A model generated the notes under the pieces. That model searched no databases and was not told the DNA's origin. It saw nothing but the letters and a program-made list of their open reading frames with translations. A program made the translations under genes and the position numbers. Below, piece after piece: positions 11,624-23,516 of a stretch of 64,000 nucleotides of DNA. How positions within the stretch are numbered: position 1 is the first letter of the stretch; every line of letters starts with the position of its first letter. The stretch is from Leucogyrophana mollusca (lineage: Eukaryota; Basidiomycota; Agaricomycetes; Boletales): assembly GCA_021014945.1 (NCBI GenBank), contig MU266433.1, positions 1 to 64,000 of the forward strand. The letters run 5' to 3'.

Positions 11624-13410
11624 ATGTTCGCCGCGAGCCGCGTAGGTATGCCTCTTAGCAATGCGCTTTGTCGATTCACTCAATAAAAAGTCCGTTAGCT
11701 CTTGCGTATGCTCTGCTGGTTAGCGCTCTGACCGGCGAAGCAAATGCTAGCGCCGCCAACTTCACGCAGTGTTTGATTAGCATACAACAGCAGGCCAACA
11801 TCACTGGCAACCTTACTGGCCTCTGCCTCAGTGACGGCACCCAAATCACTTCCCCTGCTCAAATCGGCGACGTGACGGCGGTCAGCTACAGCGTGTGTGT
11901 GGACCAATGCGGAGCTGACCAAGAACCGTTCTCGTGGTCCACTTTCTCTCAAGAGTTCAGTGCGTGGCTGCTGCCATACCTCGCTCTCATATCCCAGCTC
12001 CCATTTGGCGCACGCCATAGACTAGACAATCTCATGTCTGCGGTCCTGACCGTTGGATCGCCGGTGCTTGCTGGGTATTCGATGTTCCTCACCCTCCTCA
12101 ATGCCCGGTGGGTCAGCCGGAGCTTTGAGGCCATATCCTACCCCAACTCCGAGTTCGCAGTCCGAGTTCTCAGTAGCTTGCAGCAAGTGCCCCTGCGAGT
12201 CGCGAATGAAGAATGCCTCCTTCCCTCACTCGTCGTCCTTCCAGATAACGACGAATTCTGGTCAGAATTTGCTGACTTCCTGAACTACACGCACACGTGG
12301 TCAATATCTGCCGCAACATCCATCACATGGGTGGTTATTGCCTATCTTTTCACCGTTGCAGACTCGCTATCAGACATATCAGCAAACATCAACTCGAATG
12401 GCCAGGGAGTTGGTTCCATCTGGCTGTGGCTAATCCCGATTGTCATTGGCTGGCTGCAACTTTCACCAAAGTGCGACTACGCCCGGTTACAGGCAGCCGT
12501 TCATCGTGCAAACGGCATGGCTTTCGTCGCGAGTCACCATGGGCCCGTGAAGGCATCTGTCATATCTGACAGACGTGCATTATCGATCGATGCCATTGAT
12601 GAGGAGATATCGTCCCCCGACGAGAAACGCACACCCCCACCATTCAACTACGCACGAGCTTTATCGTGGGCTCACGCGGCAGAACAGACGCTGCGTGTGT
12701 TTCGTGCCGCCTCCCGTAATGCGAGAGCGCACAGGCCGGTGACTCCTACGAGGGAATGGCAAGCGGCTGGGAGGGGCGACCTCATTCATCCTAATAACCG
12801 CTCAGGGTCTCCGGACGATGTCAAGGACTATTGTAAGCAGCCTCCGTACGCCATACACAGTCGCTGGGCATCCGGGATATTTTTCCGAATGTTCTTTGCG
12901 TCATTGCTCCCGCTAGCTTTGCAGTGGGGCACAACTGGTGCTGCGGTACTCGTGCTCTGGTTTACACCAACAACGGTGCGTTTATCCCCTCCCCTTCCCA
13001 AGGAATGCATCACAAACTTGGCTATACCAGAGGCTGGGATGTCGGTCACTAAGCTATATCGTGTACGGTGCAATGTCGACGGCCGTGTGGATGCTGCTTG
13101 TGACGTCAAGCATACTCGGCCATTATTCCTTGTCCCACCGCCCACGTGACAAATACTATCACACTCCCTTCGCAGCTCGGATAGCCAGGGCGCTCTCGCA
13201 TGGCCTTCGTTGGGTGTCTACGACCGATGCTATTGCAATGGGAGCGTCATGGGGAGAGGAACTGGCACATATGACCTCCTCGTAGACGTGAACTTCCCTA
13301 GCCTTAGCCAGATGAGGGGTGTGTGGATAGGTGCTCTGGGCCTAGCGTCTGGATCTGCGCTTGCGTTCGTTGTGTTCATAAATCTCCTTTCCGACTCTGT
13401 CTCCACATGA
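11624..13410 (+). pseudogene. Multi-pass membrane family copy 2, C-terminal frameshift
   Basis: Exon 1 (11624-11645, again 22 nt), exon 2 (11699-12975) and exon 3 (from 13031) align throughout with copies 1 and 3. The signal peptide, TFSQEFSAWLLPYLAL, GYSMFLTLLNAR, YTHTWSISAATSI and LQLSPKCDYARL are all intact. In exon 3, after LRW, about 67 nt present in the other copies are missing (around 13212-13218). This removes one helix (the stretch equivalent to IINAIGLVASSVFQF) and shifts the frame, so translation ends at 13285 after about 517 aa. The lost frame (YDRCYCNGSVMGRG to SDSVST) reads on to 13410. Exons 1-2 remain fully open and very similar to copy 1, so the lesion looks recent. A truncated product is possible. 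Assembly error is the other explanation. Confidence 0.75.
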
Positions 13411-14794
13411 GGGAACTTCTCCTCGTATACCCACACGCACCGCCTAATTTACCATACCCATTCCCCCGAAACCGTCTTGGAACTACGTATGTCGCTGTAT
13501 CCGCGGCCCTGTTATTTACAATACCTAATGTAATCAAAATTGCACTGTCCCGTGGTACCAGGGATCGTCTCGTATGATAGCAACACTACATCAAGGGAGG
13601 CAGGGCATGTTTCACCATCCGAGATCCGAGGAGAGCAGATGGTCAACAAGTCACTTGACTTCGTTTCAGAAACGGTAGTGCCTCGGAAATATCACTTTTG
13701 TCCAGGTAAGCGCTATTGTGTCTCATGAGCCCCGAAAGCATATGAATCAGTTCAGACTAGGGAAGAATAAACCGTTCAGGTTGTATTATGCCCCGAATCT
13801 CAAAATGCTTGCTTAAGACGCACCTGCCGCGTCACCACTGTCGAGTAACATATTTCTAGCCGACGATACTTGAAGTCAGTACCACCTTCTGCCATATTGA
13901 TATTGGGAGCACTTTCGTGTGTGGGGCCAGCTTGTGTGACGAGCCACCACAGAATCCTAGTCTTTGAGTGGTCAGGTACAACAATATTTGACCAGAAACT
14001 CGAGTTGCTGCACTGTGCGCTACGCTGCGCTGCAAGGAGGGTTACCTTTTGCTGGTATGTGTGAAAATTATATTATAGTATTATGACGAAATCGACATTG
14101 AATCCATCAGGGGTGCTCACTGTTAGAATTCGGTTAGAAGGCCAAGTTTAGATACTGTTACTTCAGGGAGACCCTAGTTTCTTGTAATACGGAAGTGAAA
14201 CAGTCTGTGAAATCCGAAGGCTGAGAATCGTGGTGGCAAGTCCGATGGTGGAGACTGGAGAGTTCAAGCACCAATCCACCGGACCGGAAGCACCGTGACC
14301 GTGATGAGATGATGAACGCAATCAAGAGCTGGCGGGCTGTGGCGTGGTGCATCGGCATCTGCCGAATGAGCCACTCGGCGAGCTGAAGTCGGAGACGTCT
14401 TTCCCGTCGACGTACGCAGTTCATTGAAGACAGACGAGAGGATGAATCCTAAAAGAAATACCTAGGCGACTCATTCCAGGTTTCTACGTTGCGCGACGCC
14501 AAGGAGTCTTCTCAATCCTTAGATTCCTTACTAAGACTTTGTTTCAGGATGCTTAAGATCGGAGTGCTCCGCAAGTCGGTGCATCAAAAACACTCGAGGC
14601 TGTTGGCCAAATATCTGGAATAACTTCTGGGCTGGATGATTCCGTGGGTGTTGTTTACCTATGACCATCACAATTGTTGCTCTGCCCGACATATTTAAGA
14701 AATATGAGGACCTCTGTCCAGAATCCATCTTCCGTTCGATCACAGGGTATTGCTCACGAACCACGAAGTGTTACCCTGCCATTCACCACCCGTG
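13411..14794. other. Intergenic, no gene recognised
   Basis: 1.4 kb between the frameshifted multi-pass copy and the DUF6534 gene. Open frames at 13540-13728, 13870-14064 and 14158-14424 (-) have no motifs. Nothing else was seen. Confidence 0.4.
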
Positions 14795-16691
14795 ATGACT
14801 ACTGTGCAACCGTTCTCGCTTGCGGCGATCACTGGCGCTGAGCTCCTCACAGGTATCGTTTCCGTTGCACTCTGGGGAGCAACATGGATGCAGTCGTCAG
14901 TATCTCTGTTTCCGCGTTTGAGTATACTCACGTTATGTGTTCTTATAGTCTGATATACTTCGTCAAGTGGGATTTAGAGAAGTCTATGTCTCCCTAATGT
15001 CCCTAAATCAATTTACAGCTATCCTGACGACACGAAGATCTTAAAAGCTCTTGTAAGTACTTTATTCTGCTGTATATTGGCCTCGATTAAGCTGACGACA
15101 ACGTCGTCAGGTTGTATGGCTGTGGCAAGTCCTGCTATCCTGCCAGCACCCGCAGAACTGACCCTCGGTGTAGGGTAACGGATACCGCTCATACAGCCCT
15201 CGTTATCCAAGCAGGTGAAATTGCTCTTGCTGTAGCATTTTAATTGGGGCTCATCCAGGATCAAGCTTACACGTCCTTGGTACCTGACTTCTGCAATTAT
15301 GCGCGTGTCGCAAACATTATTCCGTGAGTCTACAACTGCTGTTCTGTGAAGGATTCACTCCTGATCACCAATAAACTGGCTAGCGGATATCTCGTATGTA
15401 AAACTACCGATGTAGTAGACGCATCGTTGAACACACCGATGACAGTGGCAGATCCTTCCTACTGTAAGTTCCTGCCCCCGTCATCATCATGTGTGGTTAT
15501 ACCCTTCAACGACATCCTTAGTCCCTGGTCGCTCTTCCTTCTCAGATATTCTTCACGTATCGCATCGGGCAATGTAAGGCTTCCCGCAATGGATCGCGCT
15601 CCCGGCACTGATCTCTGCGGCCTCGCAGTCAGCAACAGAAAATGGATATTTTTTGCTCTGCTTGTAAGTCCTTTGCTTGGGATCCCATAAAGGTTGTCCC
15701 AAGATTGACCAGTCGCAAAAAAAGGCGCCAGCAGCAGCATATGAGCTAGGTATGTTATTCAGCATTCATGATCCTGTAAGAGCACTGACCTTCGCGCAGC
15801 GGGGGCACTTGGTGGGTACTCCATTCCACCGTTTACCATCATCATTTACATACTACGTGTTAACAGCATTTATCGCGTTCGGGCAAGTATCGATCAACCC
15901 TCTTCCACGTGCTGCTCTGATCCTTCATTCTAGTGCAATCACACCAACTGATCAAACCCTTGTATCTGTCAAGGTTTCCGTGCGTAGTCATCTTTTATTG
16001 CCGCCCACTGGAACTCAAGATCGTCCTACCTTATCAGAGCATATTTACCGCGGTCCAAGGTACTGCAGCCGGCATCGACATCTTGATTTCTGCCAGCCTC
16101 GTTTATCTGCTCTACGTGAGGTGGGAGAATGTACTTCCAAGGTATGATCCATCTACGCCCTTCCGCCCGCTTGCCCGGCACACAGACATATATCTACAGA
16201 TCGAAAAACATCCTCCGGAAACTGTTGATTTTATCGATCAACACTGGGTCGTGGACGGCATTATTCGCAATATTTACCCTGATCACCGTAAGCTCTACAA
16301 AGACAGTAAAGCTTGACACTACTCATCAGACGGCAATAGATCCTTGTCTACAAGAACACCCTCATCTATGCCGCACTTTACTACCCTCTTTGTCCCCTCT
16401 ACTGCAACACCGTCCTCGCCAACCTCAATGCACGGACACTTATAAGAGACCGCTTGGACCCGAGCCACGAGGACGACGCATCTTTCCTCACACCGGTTTT
16501 CGTCGACCCTAGGTTCTCCCACAAACAGGCAAGTCATCTTCTTGTAAGACCACCTGTGTGTGAAGTGACGAGTGGTGTTTTCTCCATTGTCCTAGACTGA
16601 CGCTTCCGCCGTGGGACAAGACCGTGATTTAGATAGGCCGTCGCTGGAAACAGCTGATACAGAGGGCCCGCAAATCCTGGCTTCTCCGTAA
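14795..16691 (+). CDS. DUF6534-family multi-pass membrane protein (copy A)
   Basis: Many-exon model: 14795-14895, 14949-14966, 15019-15052, 15111-15124, 15174-15214, 15266-15323, an unresolved middle, 15522-15573, 15629-15663, a second unresolved part, then 16038-16141, 16200-16287, 16340-16543 and 16596-16691. Joined pieces read ELLTGIVSVALWGATWMQS, YFVNYPDDTKILKAL, DTAHTALVIQAAYTSLV, SQIFFTYRI, VQGTAAGIDILISASLVYLL, NTGSWTALFAIFTLIT and LCPLYCNTVLANLNAR. The last three are the hallmark of DUF6534 (seven-helix fungal proteins of unknown role). The intron after exon 4 uses either a GC donor (GCAAGT at 15125) or a weaker GT donor three bases upstream (15122). The copy at 27646-29588 has the same exon pattern, which supports both models. 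Two middle exons were not resolved, so a lesion there cannot be excluded. Confidence 0.7.
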
Positions 16692-18490
16692 TGCTGGAAG
16701 AACGTATTGAGTGGCACTCAACTATAGTCGCCGTGGGCACGACTGCTGTCTGGTCGAGTCTTTCAAGTTTAGAGCCTACTGAACGGGTATTTTTGACTCG
16801 GACGTGCTGGTGGCTGGAAAGAATAACGAACCCGAGTATACACTCTCGACTCCGTATTTATTGTTGCGGTACGACAGACACATAAGTAGAAACGAATCAC
16901 GGAGCGTGTAGTGCCCCAATTCTCCTCATTCCCTGACAATCTCTATGTCACTTCAATACAATAACAAAATAACGACGCACCAACACAGATACAATTCAAA
17001 CCGCATTCGACGCCGCCTGAAACATAACGGCGGCTCTGAGGCCCAAGGTATAGTTTTTCCCGATGGTGGTTGCCTCCCAGTGCTCAGATGGAGCGCTACG
17101 GACGAGTAGGACAGTACTATCACCACTAATAAACACCTGCACGCTGAGAAATAGGAAAGGAGGTGAAAACGTCCTTGGTAATATCATGTGAAGGAAAGTC
17201 GTTTTTCATCCTCTGAAATTCTTTCCTCGTGCTCGGGATTATGGGCCCATCGCAGTGATTGCTTGCCAATTGCTGCATTCCTACACAATCTACGCATACC
17301 CGTGTGAGTTATCGTCGTCCCACAGAAGGTGCGTGGTCTTCCAAGTTTTGAGTTCAATGATGACCCTGCCGCGATCTTGGTCGTCCCACAGTCGGTGCGT
17401 GATCCGGTCTTAGGAGCTTTGAGTCCAATGCTGACCTGCTGTGATCGTCCACACGGCACAACGCCATGCAAGGCTGAGACAACAATTCGGAACGATGCCG
17501 GCGGCTTGTCAACGTGAACGTAATAATATAAGCTATAAGCCTGTAATGACCCCCTGGCGCAGAGAATATGTTCCATGTGGGCACTCCCTGCTACAACTTA
17601 CGTGTATTACTAGACGCATGATATTACGAGCGCTTCGGTGGAGTCAGACTCGCGGCGAGGAGTGGGTCACTGGCTTCCCAAGGCGCTTAGACATCGTGGC
17701 GAGAGGTGGGTCACTGAATGACTGGCGGTCAGCCTCGGTCAGCTTGCTCTGTATGTGGTCTGGTAAAATACGGAGACCTGCAGATGGAATGGCGTCACCG
17801 TCTTATGGCTCATCTAGGTGGAGGACAACAGGCCAGATTCAGACTGCGCAGCCATCTATCGGCACGCCGGCCACGGCAACACCTTTCATAACGGGCGCTC
17901 GTGTTTGCCGTTCGAAAATGTGGCGTCCATGAGCAAACATGGTGGATCAATCTATTTCGACACCAGCGGCGCCCGGACAAACAGGAGCGCCGCCTGGTAC
18001 GAAAGGTTGCTGGACTGTACGTGTTCGGTTTTCCTCGGAAAAAAAAGAGCATCATTATGCTGTGACGGGGACAGCAGTTTACAGGAGTGCAGAGAGCTTG
18101 TTCTCCACGTGTGGACAGATTTGTGGTGCAATGACCGAGAGGGAGGGTCAAAGATAGGCCGTATGGACCGTGTGTAACTTGATTACTGAGTGGAGTATAA
18201 GAAAAATGAGGCGCGGAGCGCTTGTTGTGACCGCTGCGCTTCGTCACGTCCTGTAATGTCGGGTAAGTAAGCTACCCGTTTTTCTTATCCTCCTCCCTTT
18301 CTTTTTCTTGCTTAGTCTCGTCGCTATCGGCGTATCAAAATAAGAGAGAGGAGCGTCTACCTCGTGTCGCTGTGCCTCATTGCAAATTTCCAGTTCTATC
18401 CTAGCGGCGTAGCATCCGCTCCTCCTATTCGCTTCCCCTCATCCATCGTTTTTCATTTTTCTATTCCTTTTCCTTGCCTGGAATCAGGCA
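16692..18490. other. Intergenic with short degenerate tandem repeats
   Basis: 1.8 kb without a recognised gene. Around 17307-17446 a unit of about 70 nt is present twice in degenerate form, each starting near CGTCCCACAG and containing a TTTGAGT(T/C)CAATG core. Open frames at 17441-17932 and 17818-18177 (+) and 17810-18247 (-) show no motif. Pyrimidine-rich sequence at 18270-18480 is probably the upstream region of the next gene. Confidence 0.4.
17307..17446. repeat. Degenerate tandem repeat, about 70 nt x 2
   Basis: Two adjacent copies share GTCGTCCCACAG, GGTGCGTG, TTTTGAGT-like and CAATG(A/C)TGACC blocks at constant spacing, with roughly three quarters of positions conserved by eye. Confidence 0.5.
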
Positions 18491-19761
18491 ATGTCATCGC
18501 AGGCGCCGAACTCTCCAATTTCTGGAGCGTCGTCGTCGTCGCCCCCGGCGAGCTCATCTGGTACACCTCAGTCCTCTTCCTCACCTCCTTCCACACAAAG
18601 TTCTTCTTCCTCACCCCCTTCAAGTCTCAGTTCTGACTCCTCTCCTCCTTTTACCTCTACAGACACCTCATCTAGCCCGCCTCCGACCTCGTCGGCACCT
18701 CCAGCGAGCTCCAGCCCTCCGCCCAGCTCAGCGCCACCGTCTTCTTCTCCGCCGCCAGCAAGCTCCTCTTCAGCGCCTTCGTCCGATTCGACATCGTCGA
18801 CGAATCCAGCGAGCAGCACACCTGGCGTCGCGCCGAGCACTACCAGCCAGAGCTCCACCGCGCCTGCATCAGTTACATCGCACTATGTTACGACATACAT
18901 GTGAGCACCTCTACCTCCTTCGCCCTCTCCTTGGTAATTTAGCTTCCTCCCAGCTCGACCGATCCTGCCGGCTCGACTGTATACATAACCTCTTCTGTGA
19001 CTGCTCTCGTCCCAAACACCAATAATACTACTGGGTCGACCACGCACACTAACACCGCAGCCATCGTTGGCGGTGTTGTCGGTGGTGTAGGCGGTCTCTT
19101 ACTCCTCGCTCTCCTCATCTTCTGTGTCCGCCGTCGGGTGAAGAAGAATGAGTTCGACGGCAACTTCGATCCCGATATGGTCACCCACCACAGCACAGGT
19201 GGAGGGACCCTTCCCCAGATCGATCTTGGGGACGAGGTGACGCCTTATCCGATCGGAGGGTCTGGAAGCATGAGACAGTACGGGGACTCGCCGTATTTGC
19301 CTGTCGCCACGGGCGCTGCGGCTGCGGCTGGTGGATACGTGGGAGGGAGGGCAGCATCGCCTCTCAGCTCGCCTTCGCACTACTCCGATGCGACCCATTA
19401 CCCACAAAGCACCACATCAGAAGGGTACCCCTCTGCTACGTTCATTCGTCCTCCCCCCAACCAGAACGACTACTACCAACCCCGTCCTGGCCCGGTTTCC
19501 CCTACGCCCTCGCTCACTGCGTCGTCCGTCAGTGCAGGAGTGAGTGGGTCTGCTAGGAGCGCCAAGGAACGGGAGGCGGCGCAGAGGTATGGCCGTGGCG
19601 CAGGCTTGGGACTGGCGACGCAGCACGAAACGCCGGAGGGTAATGGCGAAGGAAGTAGCGGTAATGGTGACGATGTGGTTGTCCACCAAGATGCCGGCCG
19701 CGCTCCTAGTGACGAGGCCCCAAGGGAGATCCCGCCCTCGTATGACTCAATCAGAGGATAG
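18491..19761 (+). CDS. Ser/Pro-rich single-pass membrane protein
   Basis: Exons 18491-18900 and 18954-19761 give 405 aa. Residues 1-125 are almost entirely Ser, Pro, Thr and Ala. The segment TSHYVTTYISTDPAGSTVYI crosses the exon junction. One strong hydrophobic helix follows (AAIVGGVVGGVGGLLLLALL), then a CVRRRVKK stop-transfer motif and a long cytoplasmic tail with Gly/Ala stretches. The tail ends in IPPSYDSIRG, a PPxY-type motif that could recruit WW-domain proteins such as a Nedd4/Rsp5 ubiquitin ligase (inference). The layout matches the gene at 611-2173 and fungal wall-sensor or Mid2-like proteins. No classical signal peptide is seen at the chosen ATG, so an upstream exon is possible. The function is unknown. 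Confidence 0.75.
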
Positions 19762-20426
19762 AAGCAAGCTCCGCTATTAATTCTGCAACTGAAAATACGT
19801 GCGTATGGCTTCTGGTTTTCGTCTACGGACCTTGGACACAGACTTCATATTGTAGCTCGGCAGGCACCATCACTCTTCCGTGGAACTCTACTACTTGCCT
19901 TTATTCACCCCCTCTTCATCGCACTCGTTTGCTCGCGTCCGTCGCTCCAGTTTACGGTCGATGTTCTTTCGTTTTCGTCAACCCCACATATAACGTACAT
20001 ACACTTCAATCTTGTCTCTTCACGAACCCCCATGCCCCTTGTTCTTGTAACCCTATATTTCTACTAAGCTATTAGAGTGTCTTTTTTGCGCCTTGTTGAT
20101 GTTATGAAGATTTAGAACGAGGTGGGTCTTTGCGACCCAGTCTTGTGAATATTACCGACGTTGTTGCGGTGGTGCAGGAGACTCCATCTGCAGTGATACA
20201 GTGCGATGTACCAGCGATGGAGCGAGAGAATATATTCTGGTCGAGCAGAGGTACTTCGATGACGCTTCCGCGGTATTTCGTCGGTCAATACCAGCGCTTT
20301 GGATGGCAGTTTGGCAGATTCGGCATTTATTCATTTGGCCCGAGCTCCACTCAGACACTGCCGCTATGACTGTAATCGCGCGACGTGGGAAATTGCCCTG
20401 GGCTTCCAGACAGCCTCATTCACCGA
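19762..20426. other. 3' flank and intergenic
   Basis: Pyrimidine-rich 3' flank of the Ser/Pro-rich gene, then unannotated sequence up to the mobile element. No gene was supported. Confidence 0.4.
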
Positions 20427-20428
20427 TA

Positions 20429-21089
20429 CTATCATTGAACCATAAGTGCAAAACTTTCGCAAAATCGTGAATAACTCTACAACCACAAACAATTTTCAAA
20501 TCGGCATTTGACCCCACGATGCTCCAAAGTCTTAGCTACACGATCCGTACCGAAACCATAAAATTCTGTTGAGAATTGAGCTCTGCGGCAGAGTTGCAAC
20601 GCGAGAGGTGCAAAACGACATGCAATGCAAAACTTATGTCACGCGATGTCACACCTGGTACAGTGGGGACCGGGAGTTTCCGTCAAAGATTTGGCAGGAG
20701 CGTGACTTCCTCTTTCGGCCAATCTGTCACTCCTGTACAAGAATTCATGAATAGCACTTCAACCATTCCCTTCTTCACCTTGTAAATTTGCGGATCTGAC
20801 AGATGAGTATGTCACCTTTGTAGCCTGAGTTTACTGCGAGAAAAGAGCTTGAGGATCTGGCTGGATCTGTGAATCATGGTCTCAGAATTGCCTTTTTCGG
20901 ACCTGCTCAAACACATTTCGACCTCGCAAATCTTCTACTGCACCATTTTCGCTGATCCAAGCTTGCAGCATCGTTGAATGATACTCCCCTCATTAGATAC
21001 AATTTTTGTAGACAAGACTTTGTTGAAAATGAAGTGAGGAAAGCCATTTTGCACTTTGTGTCGGTTTTGCACTTATGGTTCAATGATAG
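20429..21089. mobile_element. Non-autonomous Tc1/mariner-type element (MITE-like)
   Basis: Perfect terminal inverted repeats of 26 bp (left end begins CTATCATTGAACCATAAG) bound a 661-bp segment. It is flanked on both sides by TA (20427-20428 and 21090-21091), the target duplication of the Tc1/mariner superfamily. The interior has no transposase-like frame and carries several GCAAAAC-type subrepeats near both ends. This combination supports a non-autonomous element mobilised in trans. Confidence 0.75.
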
Positions 21090-21491
21090 TACGACTATCA
21101 CTGTCGAGTTGTGCTATTTCCGGTACAACGATATTATCCTCAACGGGTGGAGAAGGCAGGGTTTACCCGAATCACTCGCTTTTACGCTGGGCGGGTCGCC
21201 ACTGCCTTCACGGGAACTTCTAAGGTACAGCTCGTGCACTTCCCATCTTTCGAATGTTTTCCTGCTGATAAACACAGCAGTTGCACTGGTCCTCGATAAA
21301 GTGCTTGCGGGCGCTTTTCGAATCGCTGAAATATCAATTGCCTATCTACTGATCAGCGTCCCCACGCAATCCAAGAGTCACAGCATTACTTTACATTTCC
21401 GTCCTGATGAGTCGTCTCCATCCCTGGGATAAAAAGAGGACGTATTAAACGTTTCCCTCATAGCTGCACGACCGTACACTGTCCACCTGGG

Positions 21492-23351
21492 ATGCGCACC
21501 AAGATCTATAAAGGTATGGGCCGAGTATTCATTGTTTCGCAACTAACTTCTTCCGCTTCCAGCCATTACTTCTGTTCTGCTGGTCATAGTCTTAGCCAAC
21601 CAAGTTGGCGCCAATGGCGTCAACTTCACCGCCTGTATGATCGAGATACAAGGTTGGGCATGGAATGCTAGTCAGACCAACCCCAACGTCATCAACGGTC
21701 TATTATACGCCAACGGCTCTCAAATTCCCTCCCGTGATGACATTCACAACATGACGGCGGTTACCTACGAGGTATGCCTTGCGAAATGTGGGTCCAGTCA
21801 AGAGCCGTTCTCGTGGTCAACATTTTCCCAAGAATTCAGCGCGTGGCTCCTTCCATATCTCGCTCTTATATCCCAGCTCCCATTCGGGGCACGTCACAGG
21901 CCGGAGAACTTGATGTCTGCGCTTCTTACCGTCGGGTCGCCGGTGCTTGCTGGGTATTCGATGTTCCTCACCCTCCTCAATGCCCGATGGGTCAGCCAGA
22001 GTTTTGAGTCTATATCATACCCTAACTCCAACTCCGCAGTCAAAGTTCTCAGTAGCTTGCAACAAGTACCTCTACGAGTCACAAGCGAGGACTGTCTCCT
22101 TCCCTCCCTCGTCATCCTGCCCGAAAACGACAGCTTCTGGTCGGATTTCGCTGATTTCCTCGACTACACACACACGTGGTCGATATCCGCCGCCATGTCC
22201 ATCTTATGGGTAGTCGTTGCATACATCTTTACCGTCGCCGACTCGCTGTCAGATGTCTCTGCCAATATCAATTCGAACGGGCAGGGAGTTGGCTCCATCT
22301 GGCTGTGGCTACTCCCGATCGTCATAGGCTGGCTGCAGCTGTCACCGAAATGCGACTACGGTCGTTTGCAGGGAGCCTTTCACCGTGCGAATGGGATGGC
22401 TTACGTTGCAAGTCATCAAGGACCCCCCGTGAAAGCGTCCGTGGTATCTGACATATGTGCAATATCGATTGATGGCATAGATGTGTCGTCTCCCGATGAA
22501 AAATACACCCCTCCTGTCTTTAACTATGCACGCGCTCTTTCGTGGGCCCAGGCAGCCGAGGAAACTTTGAACATTTTTCGCAGAGCGTCCATCAATGCAA
22601 AGTTGCATAAACCTGTTAATCCGACGGAGGATTGGCGGATAGCCGGGAGGGGCGACCTCATTCATCCTGACAATCGCTCAGGGTCCCCGGACGATGTCAA
22701 GGAATACTGTAGGCAGCCTTATTATGCCGTACGCAGTCGCTGGGCTTCCGGAATATTCTTGCGAATGTTCCTCTCGTCGTTGCTCCCTTTAGCTTTGCAA
22801 TGGGGGACTACAGGAGCCGCCATCCTGGCGATTTGGTTTACTCCAACAACGGTATGTCCTCTTTTTTCCATTCTAGAGGAATGTAACGAATGTTGTTATA
22901 ACAGAAATTGGGATGTCGATCTCTAAGCTACCTCATATACGGCGCGCTGTCGACGATTGTGTGGATGCTGCTCGTCGCCTCGAGCATCCTCGGCCACTAC
23001 TCCATAGCATACCGCCCCCGCGAAGCTCGTTACCATGTCCCAGTCGCTGCCCAGACAGCAAGGACGCTCTCAACCGTCCTCCGCTGGATTGGAAAGACCT
23101 TAGCCATCATCAATGCGATCGGGCTAGTTGCTTCCTCCGTGTTCCAATTCTCCAACCTCTACGACAGATGTTATTGTAATGGAAGTGTCATAGGGAGAGG
23201 GGCTAGCGCTTACATCTTGCTCGACCCCTCGGCCTTCCCTTACTTTGGCCAAATGAGAGGTTCGTGGCTGGGTGCCCTTGCATTAGCGTCAGGGTGTGCA
23301 GTGGGGTTCATTGGTTTCATTAATCTCTTTTCTGATTCGGTGTCTACATAA
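21492..23351 (+). CDS. Multi-pass membrane protein, unnamed fungal family (copy 3)
   Basis: Exons 21492-21513 (22 nt), 21563-22851 and 22905-23351 give 585 aa with the same exon phases as copy 1. The order is signal peptide (ITSVLLVIVLANQVGA), glycosylatable lumenal segment with N-T-T/N-M-T-like sites, QEPFSWSTFSQEFSAWLLPY, GYSMFLTLLNAR, THTWSISAAMSI, QLSPKCDYGRL, then FFRMF-like (LRMFLSSLLPLALQW) and three C-terminal helices ending FINLFSDSVST. It has no stop or frame break. It differs from copies 1 and 2 more than they differ from each other, for example in the lumenal segment (NPNVINGLLYANG). The role is unknown. Confidence 0.8.
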
Positions 23352-23516
23352 TGGAATATTTGTTTATCCTATATATATCTAATTGGACTCAGGCTCGTCC
23401 CGTACGCTATACCCGTGTACACTGTACAGTGTTTATTTCCCTTGTGTCGTACGCTTACTTTTCTTTCGTCTCGAATTTCCTCGCTTCAATGTGTATTACT
23501 ATCACGGTCACGCACG

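Noticed and set aside
16529..16595. GC-AG intron in the last junction of DUF6534 copy A
   Set aside because: A normal GTAAGA donor at 16544 gives the same phase and a 51-nt intron, so a GC donor is not needed.
18474..19025. A 183-aa Arg/Leu-rich frame
   Set aside because: Shadow of the Ser/Pro-rich exon in another frame.
20907..21101. Open frame at the right end of the mobile element as a transposase
   Set aside because: 65 aa, overlapping the terminal repeat, without a DDE/D motif.
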